From: Litoditis marina
Lineage: Eukaryota; Nematoda; Chromadorea; Rhabditida; Rhabditidae
Assembly: GCA_964036275.1 (NCBI GenBank)
Contig: OZ038439.1
Span: 9,559,904-9,623,903 of the forward strand
Length of the DNA stretch: 64,000 bases
Direction of reading: 5' to 3'
Of this stretch, positions 12,501 through 25,200 are shown piece by piece. Each line of letters begins with the position of its first letter. Within the stretch, counting starts at the first letter, position 1. The notes under the pieces were generated by a model, which was not told the origin of the DNA, ran no database searches, and worked only from the letters and a program-made list of their open reading frames with translations. Position numbers and translations under genes: made by a program.

Positions 12501-15327
12501 TAACTAACTCGATTCAGTTTGAAGTCGTCCGTAGCTATGTCTAATCCCTGCTTGTTCCACTGCTCCAATCCGCCATCAACCAGCGACACTTTCTCGTGAC
12601 CGTACGACTGAAAAATACATAAAATCATAATGTCAAAACAACTTGATAATTTGAAAAAAAAAATAATTCATCAACTAGGAGGCAACGCGACACAAAGATC
12701 TGCTGAAGTCCCCTTCTGAACTTGAATTTCTCGATGAAACCAATAGACGAGTTTTGAATAACGATTCCGTTTTGAAACAAAATTTTCTCTACTTTCAATC
12801 AACACTTTCGTTACATTACATAACACAGGCATACTGTATGAACACCACACACACATTCTAAACTATGGATTCACGAATAACGAACAAACCATCCTTGAAT
12901 ACATTGAATATTTCATACTGTATGATTTATGATAACTTGCTCATTGTAAAATATAAAACGTTCATAAAAATGATGGTTTAGTTTTTAACCAACCTTGAAC
13001 AGCCAGGCGAACTTGGCTGGGAACATCATTCCCCCCAGGGCGCCCCTTCCGTAGAAGATCAAATGCTCGTCCTTGTCGATACCCAAATACTGAAAACATA
13101 AATAATAATTATTATAGTAATACAATAACAACAATGATAATGAAATAATAGGTCGGAGGTCGTAGGCAATATTCACACCAAAATGAGAGACTACAAACAA
13201 CAAACTAATGATTTGTAGTGGAGTCGAGCAAACTACAAACTGATGATTTATGAAACTTAGGTCATTTGAATCATCAAACGCAATTAGGAACTATAAAGTA
13301 CAAACTACAAATTGTTTATGTTTGTTGGTTATCGCGATCTTCATTTCGGATGGACTGAAAACTAACTAATGCACCCATACTGGAGAACTTCAAGAAACAG
13401 TCTCATTTTGGCTACATTTGATATTGCAGGCAACAAACGCCCAAACCGAATTTAACAAATACAATATAGATATTTGAGAGATCGGAATTGAGAAAACAGG
13501 TTACTTTTTGTAGTATGGTCCCATCTTACCAGTGTTTTACGGACAATTGATAACTATCGCTATAATAACCACTTCGGTGATAACTATAATAACCACTCCG
13601 GTGTGTCAAAGTTCTGTTAGATTTGAGTTAGTCATGCTCTCTATGCACTATTTGGAATACTTTTGAGTTGAATTCCGGCGCGACTGTATCGATTTTGTTG
13701 TAAATAGTTGACTGATGCCTTTTTCAGGCTCTGGAGACGGCGAACCCGCCGAAACGTCAGCACTAAATAAACAACATCATGTCACCTCGTGTTCGGTCTA
13801 ACAAGAAAACCAACATTGCCACAAATGCCAAATGCCGAGGTTCAAAGACGATAGGACATGGAAAAACAGGTTACTTTTTGTAGTATGGTCCCATCTTACC
13901 AGTGTTTTACGGACAATCGATAACTATCGTACCAGTACATACTGTTGGAACAACTCAAACATTGAAACCTCCCACGAAATTCTCGAAACTAACTCACGTT
14001 CACACGTGAAAGACCAGATAAACTGACAATTGATAACTACCGTACCTGTACATACTGTTGGAACAACTCGGGGGGATATAGGGCAAATCTCTCGTACTTT
14101 GATGGATACATAGCCGCATCCAGACTCATATGAACTGCCTCAGGAATGTGACCAGAGAGGTATAGTTGTTTCGATCTGGAAACAAAGTAATTTTGTTGCT
14201 TTCATGCTGATGTAATGTTGTAGTTTGTAGTTTGATCATGGGGTGATGAATGCTTTGGTCAGGTTACCAAGGCATTTTGGGCTTTCAACGCAACGTCTAG
14301 AAGCCGGTATATATTCACTTTTATTTAGCACGCACTACGTATGGGATACCTAAGTTAGTATCCCTTTCTCTTTCAACCAAATGATCTTTTAGTTTCATCA
14401 AAAAAGTACTGACTGTGTGGGTGCATCGGCTAGAACCTGGAATTTCCCATACAATTCCTGCTTGAACTGTTTCCAGTCTAACTTCGGGCCTATCGTATAC
14501 GAGCAGTCCAGTAACCGGACGCCATCTCTGAAGAAAAACAAATCTTACAGAAACAAAGTTACCAATTACACCATACGTGGGGCGACTTTGTTGTCAACAG
14601 AGATTTTTTGGAAATTAGGTGTTTTATCTGGGTGAAGATACTACAAAACTAGATTTTCACCAGTAAATGTGACATTTTTGGGACTGGATCAGTTCAAACT
14701 ACTGATTTTGAAGAAAAACGGGTGATTCAACTTCCAATCCAACAAAGTCACCCCATGTTTGAATTACACACTCCACTAAACTACAAATACACTTAAAGAT
14801 AGTATGATAGGTACCGAATCTCGTGCCTTGCGCTCCACGGTTGATTCTGCGCCCCAAAGCAAATGCGCCCCAAAAATCAAGTTTTAGAATATCCGCAAAT
14901 GAATTGTAAGTGAATTTTTCAGAAAAAAAAATCAATAAATTAAGTTTTGTAGCGAATTTCCATTGGAGCGACGGAATTAACTGTAGGGCACGAGATTCGC
15001 TTTCTGTCAAACCACCTTTAACAACCAATAAGCAGAGAGATGAAGTAGATAGAAACCATTAACAAAACTGTTCCATAGCCAAGAAAGCACTATGAAACAG
15101 TGAGCGAGCATCGAATAACTAACACTCTTGCACTGTTCAAAAATAAGCAAATACTTCCAAACTAGACAATGAACTGACAATTTTCAGACCGGTTAACCAC
15201 AAAGGTAACCATGAAGTAACCGATACTCACAAAGTAACCAATACCAAAAAGCAACCCACCTATTTATGATTCCCTTCTTCAGTAGTGAGGAGACGGTAGG
15301 AACATCTACCAGACGTTTAAGAGACAT
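9571..15327 (-). CDS. Rhodanese-family sulfurtransferase (mercaptopyruvate sulfurtransferase type), paralogue 2
   Basis: Ten in-frame coding exons on the minus strand: 15260-15327, 14414-14527, 14046-14175, 12994-13089, 12509-12607, 11939-12046, 11314-11383, 10876-10974, 10077-10204 and 9571-9642 (984 nt, 327 aa). Exon sizes match paralogue 1 exactly except exon 9, which is one codon shorter. The two are a recent tandem duplication. Landmarks are RLLDCSYTIGP, SGHIPEAVHMSLDAAMYP, KDEHLIFYGR, FLDARIRAQFEG, GSNIPGFKNLP and TNCNTGLQAS with the catalytic-position Cys278. An acceptor (TTTACAG) lies about 22 nt before the ATG and could take a spliced leader. Possible poly(A) signals lie near 9,280-9,300. 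The loop CNTGLQA differs from that of paralogue 1 by one residue. Intron 3 holds a partial exon-3 copy and direct repeats. Confidence 0.93.
10624..10785. mobile_element. Foldback element built of GTAACCGACGACAAAA units
   Basis: The left end GGTCAATCACAAAAGTAACC is inverted at the right (GGTTACTTTTGTGATTGGCC). The interior has repeated GTAACCGACGACAAAA on one side and its complement on the other. A degenerate relative lies at about 15,185-15,262. It sits in intron 8 of sulfurtransferase paralogue 2. Confidence 0.65.
12132..12253. mobile_element. Palindromic MITE, copy 2 of 3
   Basis: TTGAAAGAATGACGATTATG and the reversed right end TTAAAGTAGGACGATTATG flank a CAGTCCTTTCAACTGCAATA stem. Same family as 390-516. 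Confidence 0.75.
13911..13962 (-). pseudogene. Exon echo: 3' end of sulfurtransferase 2 exon 3
   Basis: Copies GTTGTTCCAACAGTATGTAC and the donor region of exon 3 (14046-14175). It belongs to a direct repeat whose intron part occurs at 13,497-13,560 and 13,863-13,925. Confidence 0.72.
14575..14759. mobile_element. MITE with GGGCGACTTTGTTG ends, copy 1
   Basis: Left end ACGTGGGGCGACTTTGTTG; the reversed right end is ACATGGGGTGACTTTGTTGG. It lies just upstream of exon 2 of sulfurtransferase paralogue 2. The interior (GTGTTTTATCTGGGTGAAG) recurs at about 23,241-23,396. Confidence 0.65.
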
Positions 15328-16277
15328 GCTCTAAATTAGACCTGTAAATGTCAAATTTTACAATTGTAAAAAAACCAGAATTGAACATAAAATAATACTT
15401 AAATATAAATACGGTAGGTAAATATTCACGTAAGCGTGTACTTTATAGCCAACGAATTCTGCTGTGTTACGTTTTAGAAAGAGTATATTTATAAATACAG
15501 GCTGTGCGACTGGTTTCACTAGGGTGCAACCCCCTTAAAAACAGCTGGTTGACTTGTAGAAAATCACGCATATTGGCGCAGTTCACCCCAAAGAACGATC
15601 ACATTTTCTTACAAATCCAAAACTGCACGTTAGCACGTAGGCTCACGGAAAGAAAGACACTTTCCACTATTATTCACCTTTTTAGCCTCAATTTCGTTGC
15701 AAAAGTCGAAAAATTCAAAGTGAACCCGTCTCAAAACCGTGAAACAAGTAATCTATCAGTATTACTCAACTGATCAGAGATCAAAAACCAGAAACCAATC
15801 GAACCGAACACATTCATATAATTGGTAACCTGACAAAGTCCAAGAGACCACATACTTTCAAATCGGAACAAAAGTTACAAAAGGACGACGACAATACGAA
15901 AAAACACTAGATAGCTACACAGCGGCAAAAGACACACAAAACAGAATCATTTGAGAACCGTTTTCCGATTTTCAAATGGGAAAAAACCGGAAACTTTGAG
16001 AACAATTTCGGGGAAAACAAGTAGTAATGGACCATGTTATAGTGGCAGTAAGTGCGTGGGAAACAACATAGAGAGAGAGGTATATTAATACATCTGAGAG
16101 GGGGTTACACAAACAACAACAACAATACATTCAATAACAGCCGGAAACCATCTTTGGCCTGTAAAGGACTACGGTAATTGATAGGAACTTAGACCTAGAA
16201 GATTACGGTAATTTATAATGGGTTACGGTAAGGACCTAAAGGATTACGATAATCGATAAAGGGTTACGGTAGCGTGA
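15328..16277. other. Spacer between paralogue 2 and the RCC1 gene
   Basis: About 950 bp with no exon. The end nearest the RCC1 gene carries repeated GGTTACGGTA-like motifs (about 16,140-16,280), which recur in the RCC1 3' introns. Confidence 0.55.
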
Positions 16278-19200
16278 TTATTCCTCCTTCTTGGCCAGGA
16301 ACAAACAATGCATGTCGGCGATGGAGGCCTGGATGATCTGATATCCAACCAGATGGGCAGATTCCAACTTCTGTGGTACGGGCACCATCTAAAATACAAT
16401 AATAATAATAGTATTAGGTAACATCTGGAAGGCTATTCATGAATTGGCACTGGGCAGAAAGTTGCACATTCTAAACGGTTCCACAAAAACAACCCCGTTT
16501 TTAGATTTAAACACGTGAAGATCTGTTTGTGCACCAACATAGCCAACAACGTATATCAATGATGAAAAAAAAATTGAAATAACAGCCGAGGCGCGAAAAC
16601 CATCTTTGGCCAGTAAAGACTACCGTAATTGATATTCGCTTACGGGTTACGGTAGTGGAGAACGATCTCACCTTATCATCATCATCCTTAAGACCGAGTC
16701 CCAACTGTCCACTAGTGTCGAATCCCCAGGCATGAGCCGAACCTAGAACACACGGCATTACAGCAAGGTAAATGATAGGTGTGTACAGCAAACTAGTTAC
16801 GGTAAGGTAGGTGGGACGTGGGAGTAAGCCCGTATTCGTGAAAATTTAATTCTTCTTCCAAAAATAAGCCGAGTTTACCGATTTCGATGAAAAAAATTCT
16901 GACTGTCCGCGGACAAGTTTACTGAAGTGTCCGAATAGTCAGGAACACAGGAAATCAGCACGCACGACATTTTCGTTTGACGCCCACAATTCCTTTTTCA
17001 CACAACACCCAATAACAAAATAAATCTTGTATTGTATTGAGTATTGTATTAGAACAGAATATTATTCGCGATTAAACACGTGACTTTCCACATATGTGGC
17101 ACTCCAAGAGGGTAAATGCAGAGGAAAGTTGAAAAGAAAAGGATATTGTATACCCTTTTCTTATTACTGTAAGAGTTATTATTGTAAGTGTGTACCCACC
17201 ATCTTGGGTCCATGCCACTGAACTTGCCAATTGAGCGGTGACCCCCACAACGTCCTCCACATTCACCTTCTCTAATTGGTCGTATCTGAAATAGGCTTGT
17301 TCATTATTCATTACATCGCACGATTTAACACTTTAATCAATAGTACTGAACGTAAAACAAATACTATTCAACTAGAAGAGCTCTCCCACGTCAATGAGAC
17401 GACTATCCTACAAAACATTCATGATTTTCCATCAAATGTAGACAACATTCCTCGTTTTGGCGTTTTTCTGGCTATTCGGACAAATTTGGTGAATTTAAAA
17501 TAGAAATGAAGAAAAACCCGCCTCCAGTGCACCTGATCATCATTTCCGGTCCAAGTTCCCAATCCCAAGGCGTTGTCCGTGTTCTTTCCCACAGCCATCA
17601 CGTCACCTGGAAAAGAGTATAATAATAATAATACAAGTTACATTTATTGTCTTTTCTCGTTAAAGCATGTAGCTTGCGATAGTTTTCATTGATATTCTCC
17701 TATCTTATCCAAGGAAGATCACACACTAGTAAGATGTGAAATGTTTTATGAAAAGCAACCTGTTTTTCAAGTTACATACGTGAAAGTTCTCGATTTCTTA
17801 TCAAAAATCGAAAACCCCTTTTTCAATATTTCTCGACTAATCGGACAACATTATTGGAGAATGGCACCAACCATTCTCAGCGAGGGCGATAATATGCTGA
17901 ACTCCCTCCATCTGTTTCCACACAGTTCCACTGAAAACGGGCGACTCCTTCGGCAGGGGAATACGCAACTCGCGTGAATCCGCGTCTGGAAAAAGATGGT
18001 CGAATAGATTCGTTATTTGTATACATACACAACAGTAAAAGTGACTTTTTTTCCAAGAAGAAACAACCATTCTTTGATTCAAATACGTGAAACTACATGA
18101 TTTTACATCAGAAATAAGCAAATTTCGACGACATTGGTGGGCAGGGAACTTGTTTTCTAAATTTATATCTTAACTGGGTACACAATAGTAATTATGGTAA
18201 TTCATACACATGGTGAGACAAACTGTAAACGGTAAACTGGTATATTGCAACTTTGTAGAATAGATTGTAACCACAGATCACATGTTCGAAGGTAAAAGTT
18301 ACAGGTTATTCTGCAAAAAAGTTTAAATCACACCATCTTGTTGCTCCCTTCCTCCTTTTTCTATTGAAACGAGCAATTTTCTCCAATTTTGACCAAAAAA
18401 CGCCCCTTTTTATCAATTTTCTCCAATTTTCACAAAAAAAACTCTTTTTCATTTATTTTTTAAACTAAATGCATATAAAACTAACCCTGATCTCCCTCTC
18501 CCTCCTGCTTTCCCTCTCCTTCCTCCTTTTTCTCCTCTTCTTCAATTGCGATTCCCAGCTGACCAAAGTTGTTGAGACCACACACGAAGACCCGGTTGTC
18601 TTCCGACTGCATGGCCGTCCAGTAGCCACCGGCGAAGATGTTCTGTAAACAACAACAATACAAAATAATAAAAATACTTGTGTTCTGTAACAAATAACAA
18701 TTCACGTTTTATTGATGGCTATTGACTATTTGTAAATAATACGTTGCATATATGAATGAATAAATAATATACATGACAACAACAATAGTGCGTCTATGAT
18801 TGAATGGCAACTACTGGCTGGTTTCAGTTGGCAATTAAAACTCGTAAAGCCTCGCTACAATATCATATATCTGCCAAATTTTTCAAAATTTGGTTGATAT
18901 ATAATGGAAATCAGTCCTCTATCTCAAATTCACTGATTTTCCGTCCAAAAAATACGTGTAAAACGTGTATTCTATATTAATACAACCCCCAGCGTACCTT
19001 GATGAATATTCTCTTGTTTCCTCTTCTCTCTGACAAATGAACCAACAATGATGCAGAAGAGTCGGCAGCCATGTACTCTGGAACAAGAGAATACTACAAG
19101 ACAAAAACCAATAATGGAGACTGAGCTTAAACCCTAAAACTTTGATCTACTCCGATACAACATAAAATAAAGTACCAAAGTTAGTAAATGTTTTGGGAAC

Positions 19201-22200
19201 CAAAGTTCTCTTTTTTTTTGAAGAAGAAGCCAGTGCAGTGAATTTTCGTTATTTACTAGACAAGATTACCAAAACAACATATTGTTGACAAACAAAACAA
19301 AACTAACGTGATCTGATTCTCTCGACGCGACTCGATCTGCCCAATTGTCCCATGGAACAATCACCGAATGTGTACACACGACCGTCCTGCAAACAAATAA
19401 TCGATTGGAGTTGGAGGGAAATGTTTATATGTTCTACGAACCCTCTTGGAACCCTTGTTCACAACGTCATTTCGGTAAAATTTGCGGTCAACAGAAGGGT
19501 TGAAGAAGGACGATTTCAGGGTCCAATTCCAACGCTTCAGTCCTTTAAACTGCAATACATTTTTCAATTGCAGTTTAAAGGACCGTTGACACCGGATTGG
19601 TCCACATAATCTTGCTTTAACCAGGAACCCGGTTAAATAGGGAATTCGGCCCTTTTTCTTGTTATACGGACCGCCAGGCCATGGTAATCTGCAGGTGAAT
19701 GCAAACGTGAACAGTTCAACTGATGAGTGACGAGCAAGGGTCACGTTCACATTCTATGAACGTAAATGGTAGCTCCATAAAGATACACACGGCATGTGCA
19801 TGTGACGCAGCGGATTTGAACTGAGGCCTGAGTGCCACATTATTTAATCTTCGAACTTTGAACGTAGATCAAACAATATGTAAATAATAATACCTCAGTG
19901 AGCATGACCAGGTGGTTCTCTCCAGCTACAATCTTGACCACAACGAGATCCTTTTTATGGTGGATGACCACTATGGGAGACTCCTGCATTGCCGTCAGCT
20001 GGTCGTGCACATCTATCTTGCCACCAGCATCCTAAAAACAACATCTTGTGTTTTTGTACGTTTTCACTAATAATTTGGAACTTTTTCCAATTTTATCGGC
20101 ACTCGGCATTTCTCAGTACAGGAAGAATGAATATTCAGTTTCTCAGATTCTCAGTTCAATCTAGAGAAACTGGAAAACTGATACTGAATAAGCATTCTTC
20201 CTGTACGTGGCTATATGTGAAAAGATGTGCAGTTGTGCACATCCTTTTTATCCAGAAACACCTGAAAATCAGTGAGAGCACACGCGGTCTTTTCATACAC
20301 CGCCAAGGTCTCTTATAAGATGTAGCGTTGCGAACGAATGTTTACGAAAAGGGGATCACGAGTTCAAAAACGGCGAAATGCATTCAAAACTACTGGAAAT
20401 TAAACCAACAATTGATGAAAATCAACAATTTTGAAGGGGTCGCGACTCAAAAAAAAAGGAGGTATCGGAACGGCAAAACGAGAATAAAACAATACTAAAA
20501 ACATAAAAGTATGAACGAACTCTCAAATTGCCCCAGGCAATGACTGATCCCTTGTCGGTGAGAGCGGCGGCAAAACTGGCACCAGCAGCCAACATGACTA
20601 TCTGAAACGGGTAACTACAAAGCTGTAAGCTGAAGAAAAAAAAGACCACTCGAAGATATTATGCATACCCAAACAGACAAGTAGTGATCATTCTGAAGCA
20701 GGAGCGCGTTTTCCGATTAAAAAATGCTGAAACGTCGGAATAACATGTTGAACAGTCGAATTTTCCCACAATAACATTGTTCATGTAGGATATTCGAAAC
20801 GTTTTGAACAATTTATCGACCAGTGTGACCAAAATGTCGAATATTCTGCAGAAATGAGTCTTAAACAACAAAGCTACCCACCTTTCCCTCCGATTCGATG
20901 CTGTCAGAGAAGATAATCTGGGAAAACTCATCGGTACTTCCCTCCTTCTCAACTCCTGAATACAAAAAATGAAAAAAAAAATACATGTTTTTCAAATTGA
21001 GATTCATTCATTCACGTTATATTGTTGGCAAATGTTGCTGCTTTAACACTCTCTGGAGATTTTCAACGAATATAAAACTTTCAACAAAACTAAATACAAC
21101 AAATATCCTGTGGTTTTGGATGATAAAAGATAAAACTAAGAACAAACAGCAAAATAGTGGAGACGCGGAAATTAATGAATACAAACTAGAAACCTTCTAC
21201 GCATACCCTAAATGCTCAGCGTTTTGAGAATAACCCCCCTGTTTTTGGTCCGAAGATTTGGGCAAAACCCCCCTCAAAAATTGTCTGATTTAGCGATTTT
21301 CTAAATTGAGGCAAAACCCCCTTATAATGGCTGAGGGGAAGGGCAAAACCCCCCTGTTTGAAAAGTCACAACTCTGAGGCATTTAGGGTATGCTTCTACG
21401 GACTACCTTTTTTGATCAACAGTCAAGGCAGATCAAATGTGCACCGAATACACAATACAAAGAACAAAATACAAACCTTCGAAGGACTACTGTTTTTCTG
21501 ATCAACATTCATTGCAGATCAAATGTTCACCGACCACCGAATACAAAGATCAAAGTACAAACCTTCAGCGGGTACGGTTCCCTTCTCGTTAATTCCACAC
21601 GAATACACATTGCCGTCTTCGGTCAGGAACAAAGAATGAACGCCGCCGGCCACAACCTGCGAAGTTTTACAAGTTTTAATAATAGTAATAATATAAAGTG
21701 TATTGTATTGCGCATGTTTTACATAGCAAATAGTGTTAAAAATTAACCAGTGGCAAAACGTATTTTTCAAGTCCAAATCCAGAAAGATTGAAAAGAATGA
21801 TCACACAACATGGAACATGTCATGTAACATGGTGGGTAAATGTACAATGCATCAAAAACTAGAGAAAAATTTACAACGTTCAGCCATATTAGGCTGCAAC
21901 CCTCCACAACGTTCACCTTGTATTAAAAAACTCGTTCTGTTTATCGTTCAATCTCAGTATTTCGTATCCACCCACCAATAGAGTGACTATGTATGTTTAA
22001 AATGTTTAGAGTGCCGTCTAAGTAAGGCGTTTACTGGAGTGTGGAGTATGTTCCGTATCTGTACAACCACCATCTCCTCCTCTTCTACCAGGTCGACCTT
22101 CCGCCTTCCGCGGTTTCTTGGCCAAAAACTACCCGCTTTCCATTATAGAAGACTTGTAAAAGTCATAATTCGCATCGAAAATACGTCGACTCTCCATATT

Positions 22201-25200
22201 TTGATGAAAAAGTTCCTATTTCCCACCTGCACATGCACAACCACCTTGGGCAAAAAGTACCCGTTTTCAATCATAGAATACTCCTAAACGCCATAATTTG
22301 CTCCCAAAATAGGCCCAAACCAACCTGTACAACCACCATCTCCTCCTCCTCTACCAGATCGACCTTCCGCGGTTTCTTGGTGGTCGTTCTTCCGGGGTGT
22401 CCCAGCTGCTCGCCCTCCCCACACGAGAGAACTCGACCTCCGGGCCCCGACAACAAGAAGTCGCCCAGAGAAAGGGTCAGCTTGGCCGTCTCTGGAAAGA
22501 AACAGGTTACAATAAATGAATGAATAGACATTTTTTAAAGTAACTTTGTATGTATAAACGCAATGTTTCACGTAATCTAAAGTTCCAATGGCAGATCACT
22601 TCTCGAAACAACTTCTTCCTGGATCATTTCTGTAGTTCTGTGGCCGTATTCACTAAGCTCAAACAGGCGGGTAAGCTATTTGAGCAAATTTTCAATAGAA
22701 GTTTTCTCAATGGTTTATTCAAAATTTTAGTAGTTTCCGATCATGCGTTAAAATGTTCCGCCTAACTTGACTGAAAACGTAATAAACTATCCGAACAAAT
22801 GAACAAACGTTCTTTAAATCTGCATTGAAAATGCACTCAAATAGCTCACCCGGCTATTTGAGCTTAGTGAATACGGCCACTCACCCTTTAAGGAAGATTG
22901 ACCATGTATGGAGTACGGTCACAGGGCACAAATCTGGACACTACACACTAAGGGAACTCTTATTCCATTTTGTAACAGCTTGAATCTAGTGAAAAGTCAC
23001 AAACTACATATAACACTGATTCAAGTTCCTAATCCAAACTGGTAGAATATATATATTCGACTCACTTCCCCTCTTGACGGTGCTTTTGGGGGCCGGGGTG
23101 GGCGCGTCGTCTCCACGTCGCTTACGACCACGACCGCTCTGAAAATTAAATATGTTTGTATATATATATACATATATGGAACCGAACTTTCTCATTCCCT
23201 TCGTACATAAACATTAAGCGAGTTTATTGTCCACAAAAACTTATTGAAAATCAAGTGTTTTATCTGGGTGAAGCTACTACATAACTGAGTCGAAAGTGTG
23301 GGTTGGGACATTTATTTGAAACTAGGTCAGTTCAAACTCTCAATTTTGGAGAAGAACGGGTGATTCAATCTCCAATACAACAAAGTCGCCCTACGTTGAT
23401 TTCCTTCACTTTCCTGCAATGACATCAAGTGAATTTAACGGCTTTACATCAAAAATCGCCAAATTTTCTCAACTTTCGAAGAAACTTGGTTCCTAAGCTA
23501 TTCAGACAGATTCTGGACCTAACTATGAAATAAACTTGAAAGTTACCCTGTACCGGTGTAGCATTAGGAGTCTCCTTTGCAGGTTGCAGGGGGCGGGGCG
23601 TTCTTCTTTGCTCGACCCCGCCCTCCTCTTTTTACCAAAGTCTAATATTTACCAATTTTACATCAAAAATTGCCAAATTTTCCCAACATTCAGAAAAAAA
23701 CTTGGTTGTCAAGCTAATCAGACAGATTCTGGGCATAACTATGAAGCATATTTGAAAAGTAACCCTGTAATTAGGAGATAAATTCGAAAAGAAACCCCCG
23801 TACCGGTGTAGCCTTGGGGGTCTCCTTTGCGGGGGGCGGGGCGGCGTTCTTCTTGGGTCGCCCGCGACCTCCCCTTTTCGCCGGAGTCGAAGGGACCACC
23901 TCTTTTTCATCCTCCTCTTCCTTTGCTGCCTGAAAACACAGAAGAATTCATGAACAATTTTAAATTCTTTAATTATTTCTATATCCTTTTCTCCTATTTT
24001 TCTGATGAGCGAAAGCCAGTATATTTGAATGATAAATGAAGAATAAAATAAAACCACACCGGTAAAGATAGTTATTCTACGGAAAAATCTGAAAAAAACC
24101 TGCAGAAAACTGTTTTCGACATTTCAGAAGGACAAAGACGAGAAACACGTATTTTCCTCACAATTGTAAGAATTCTCTTCAATAAATGAAGTGGATTCAA
24201 AAGTAGATTCAAACTGTTACCTCCTCTTCTCTTTCTTCATCCTCTTTCTTTTCCTCGTTTTCTGACTCGGGGATTTCCATTACGTCATCACTTGGAGAAG
24301 CATCTGCAAAATCAAAAAGTCATTTATTCACATGTTAGGATGTGAGACGTGATTTCGACTTAAACAAGTGAAAATTGATGATTTTGCAACGGAAATAGAC
24401 AAATATTCACCATTTTCGGCTAAAAATTAGTCCGTTTTTCAAACTTTTTCCAATTATTCACTATAATACGCCTACCTTCTTTAGCCTCCTCCTTTTCCAC
24501 TTCAGTTGGCTGCGAAACCTCCATAGTTTCCTCCGGTTCTTCTACTTGTTCCGGCATTTCCGGTTCCTTATTTTCTTCCGGTTTTTCCTTTTCATCCGGA
24601 ACTTCCTTCGCCTGTTCAACGGAAGAATCTTCCTCAACTGGTAGGGCTACTTCAGCATCAGTCGCGTCATCCTGGAAACAGTTGAATAATACACTCATAA
24701 TGAACATTATTATGAAAAAAGGATGAAAATATCCCGAACGTTTTCGAACTGAACAAAAACGCTAGGATGTGATACGTAAGAGAAATCATTACCGGTGAAA
24801 GTATGTACCTGAGTTGAACCGTTGAACGCATGAAAATTCATGATTTTAATTTTGCATCAAAAATGGACCCATGTTTTCGTTTTCAATTTCAACGAGAAGG
24901 GCGCCGTTTTTTCAATGTTTCTGCCTTGATCGGAAACTGTTTTACGTACTATGAGCATGACCAACCTGCTCCTGCTCTTCCATAGACTCATCCGCGCTCT
25001 CGTCTGTAGCTGTGTTGGCCATATTGGGAAGGGCTCCTTCCACATCTGACACAGTACCAGACAGGCTCTGTAAACAATGGGTTCAAGAAATCAATACTTC
25101 AAGAATCAATTAAACACGGTTTCATTAATTTAGTGGGTTATACTTATTTGTATAACCCTTGTTGCCGACTCACAGAATAACTGTGCCAACAAAACAAAAT

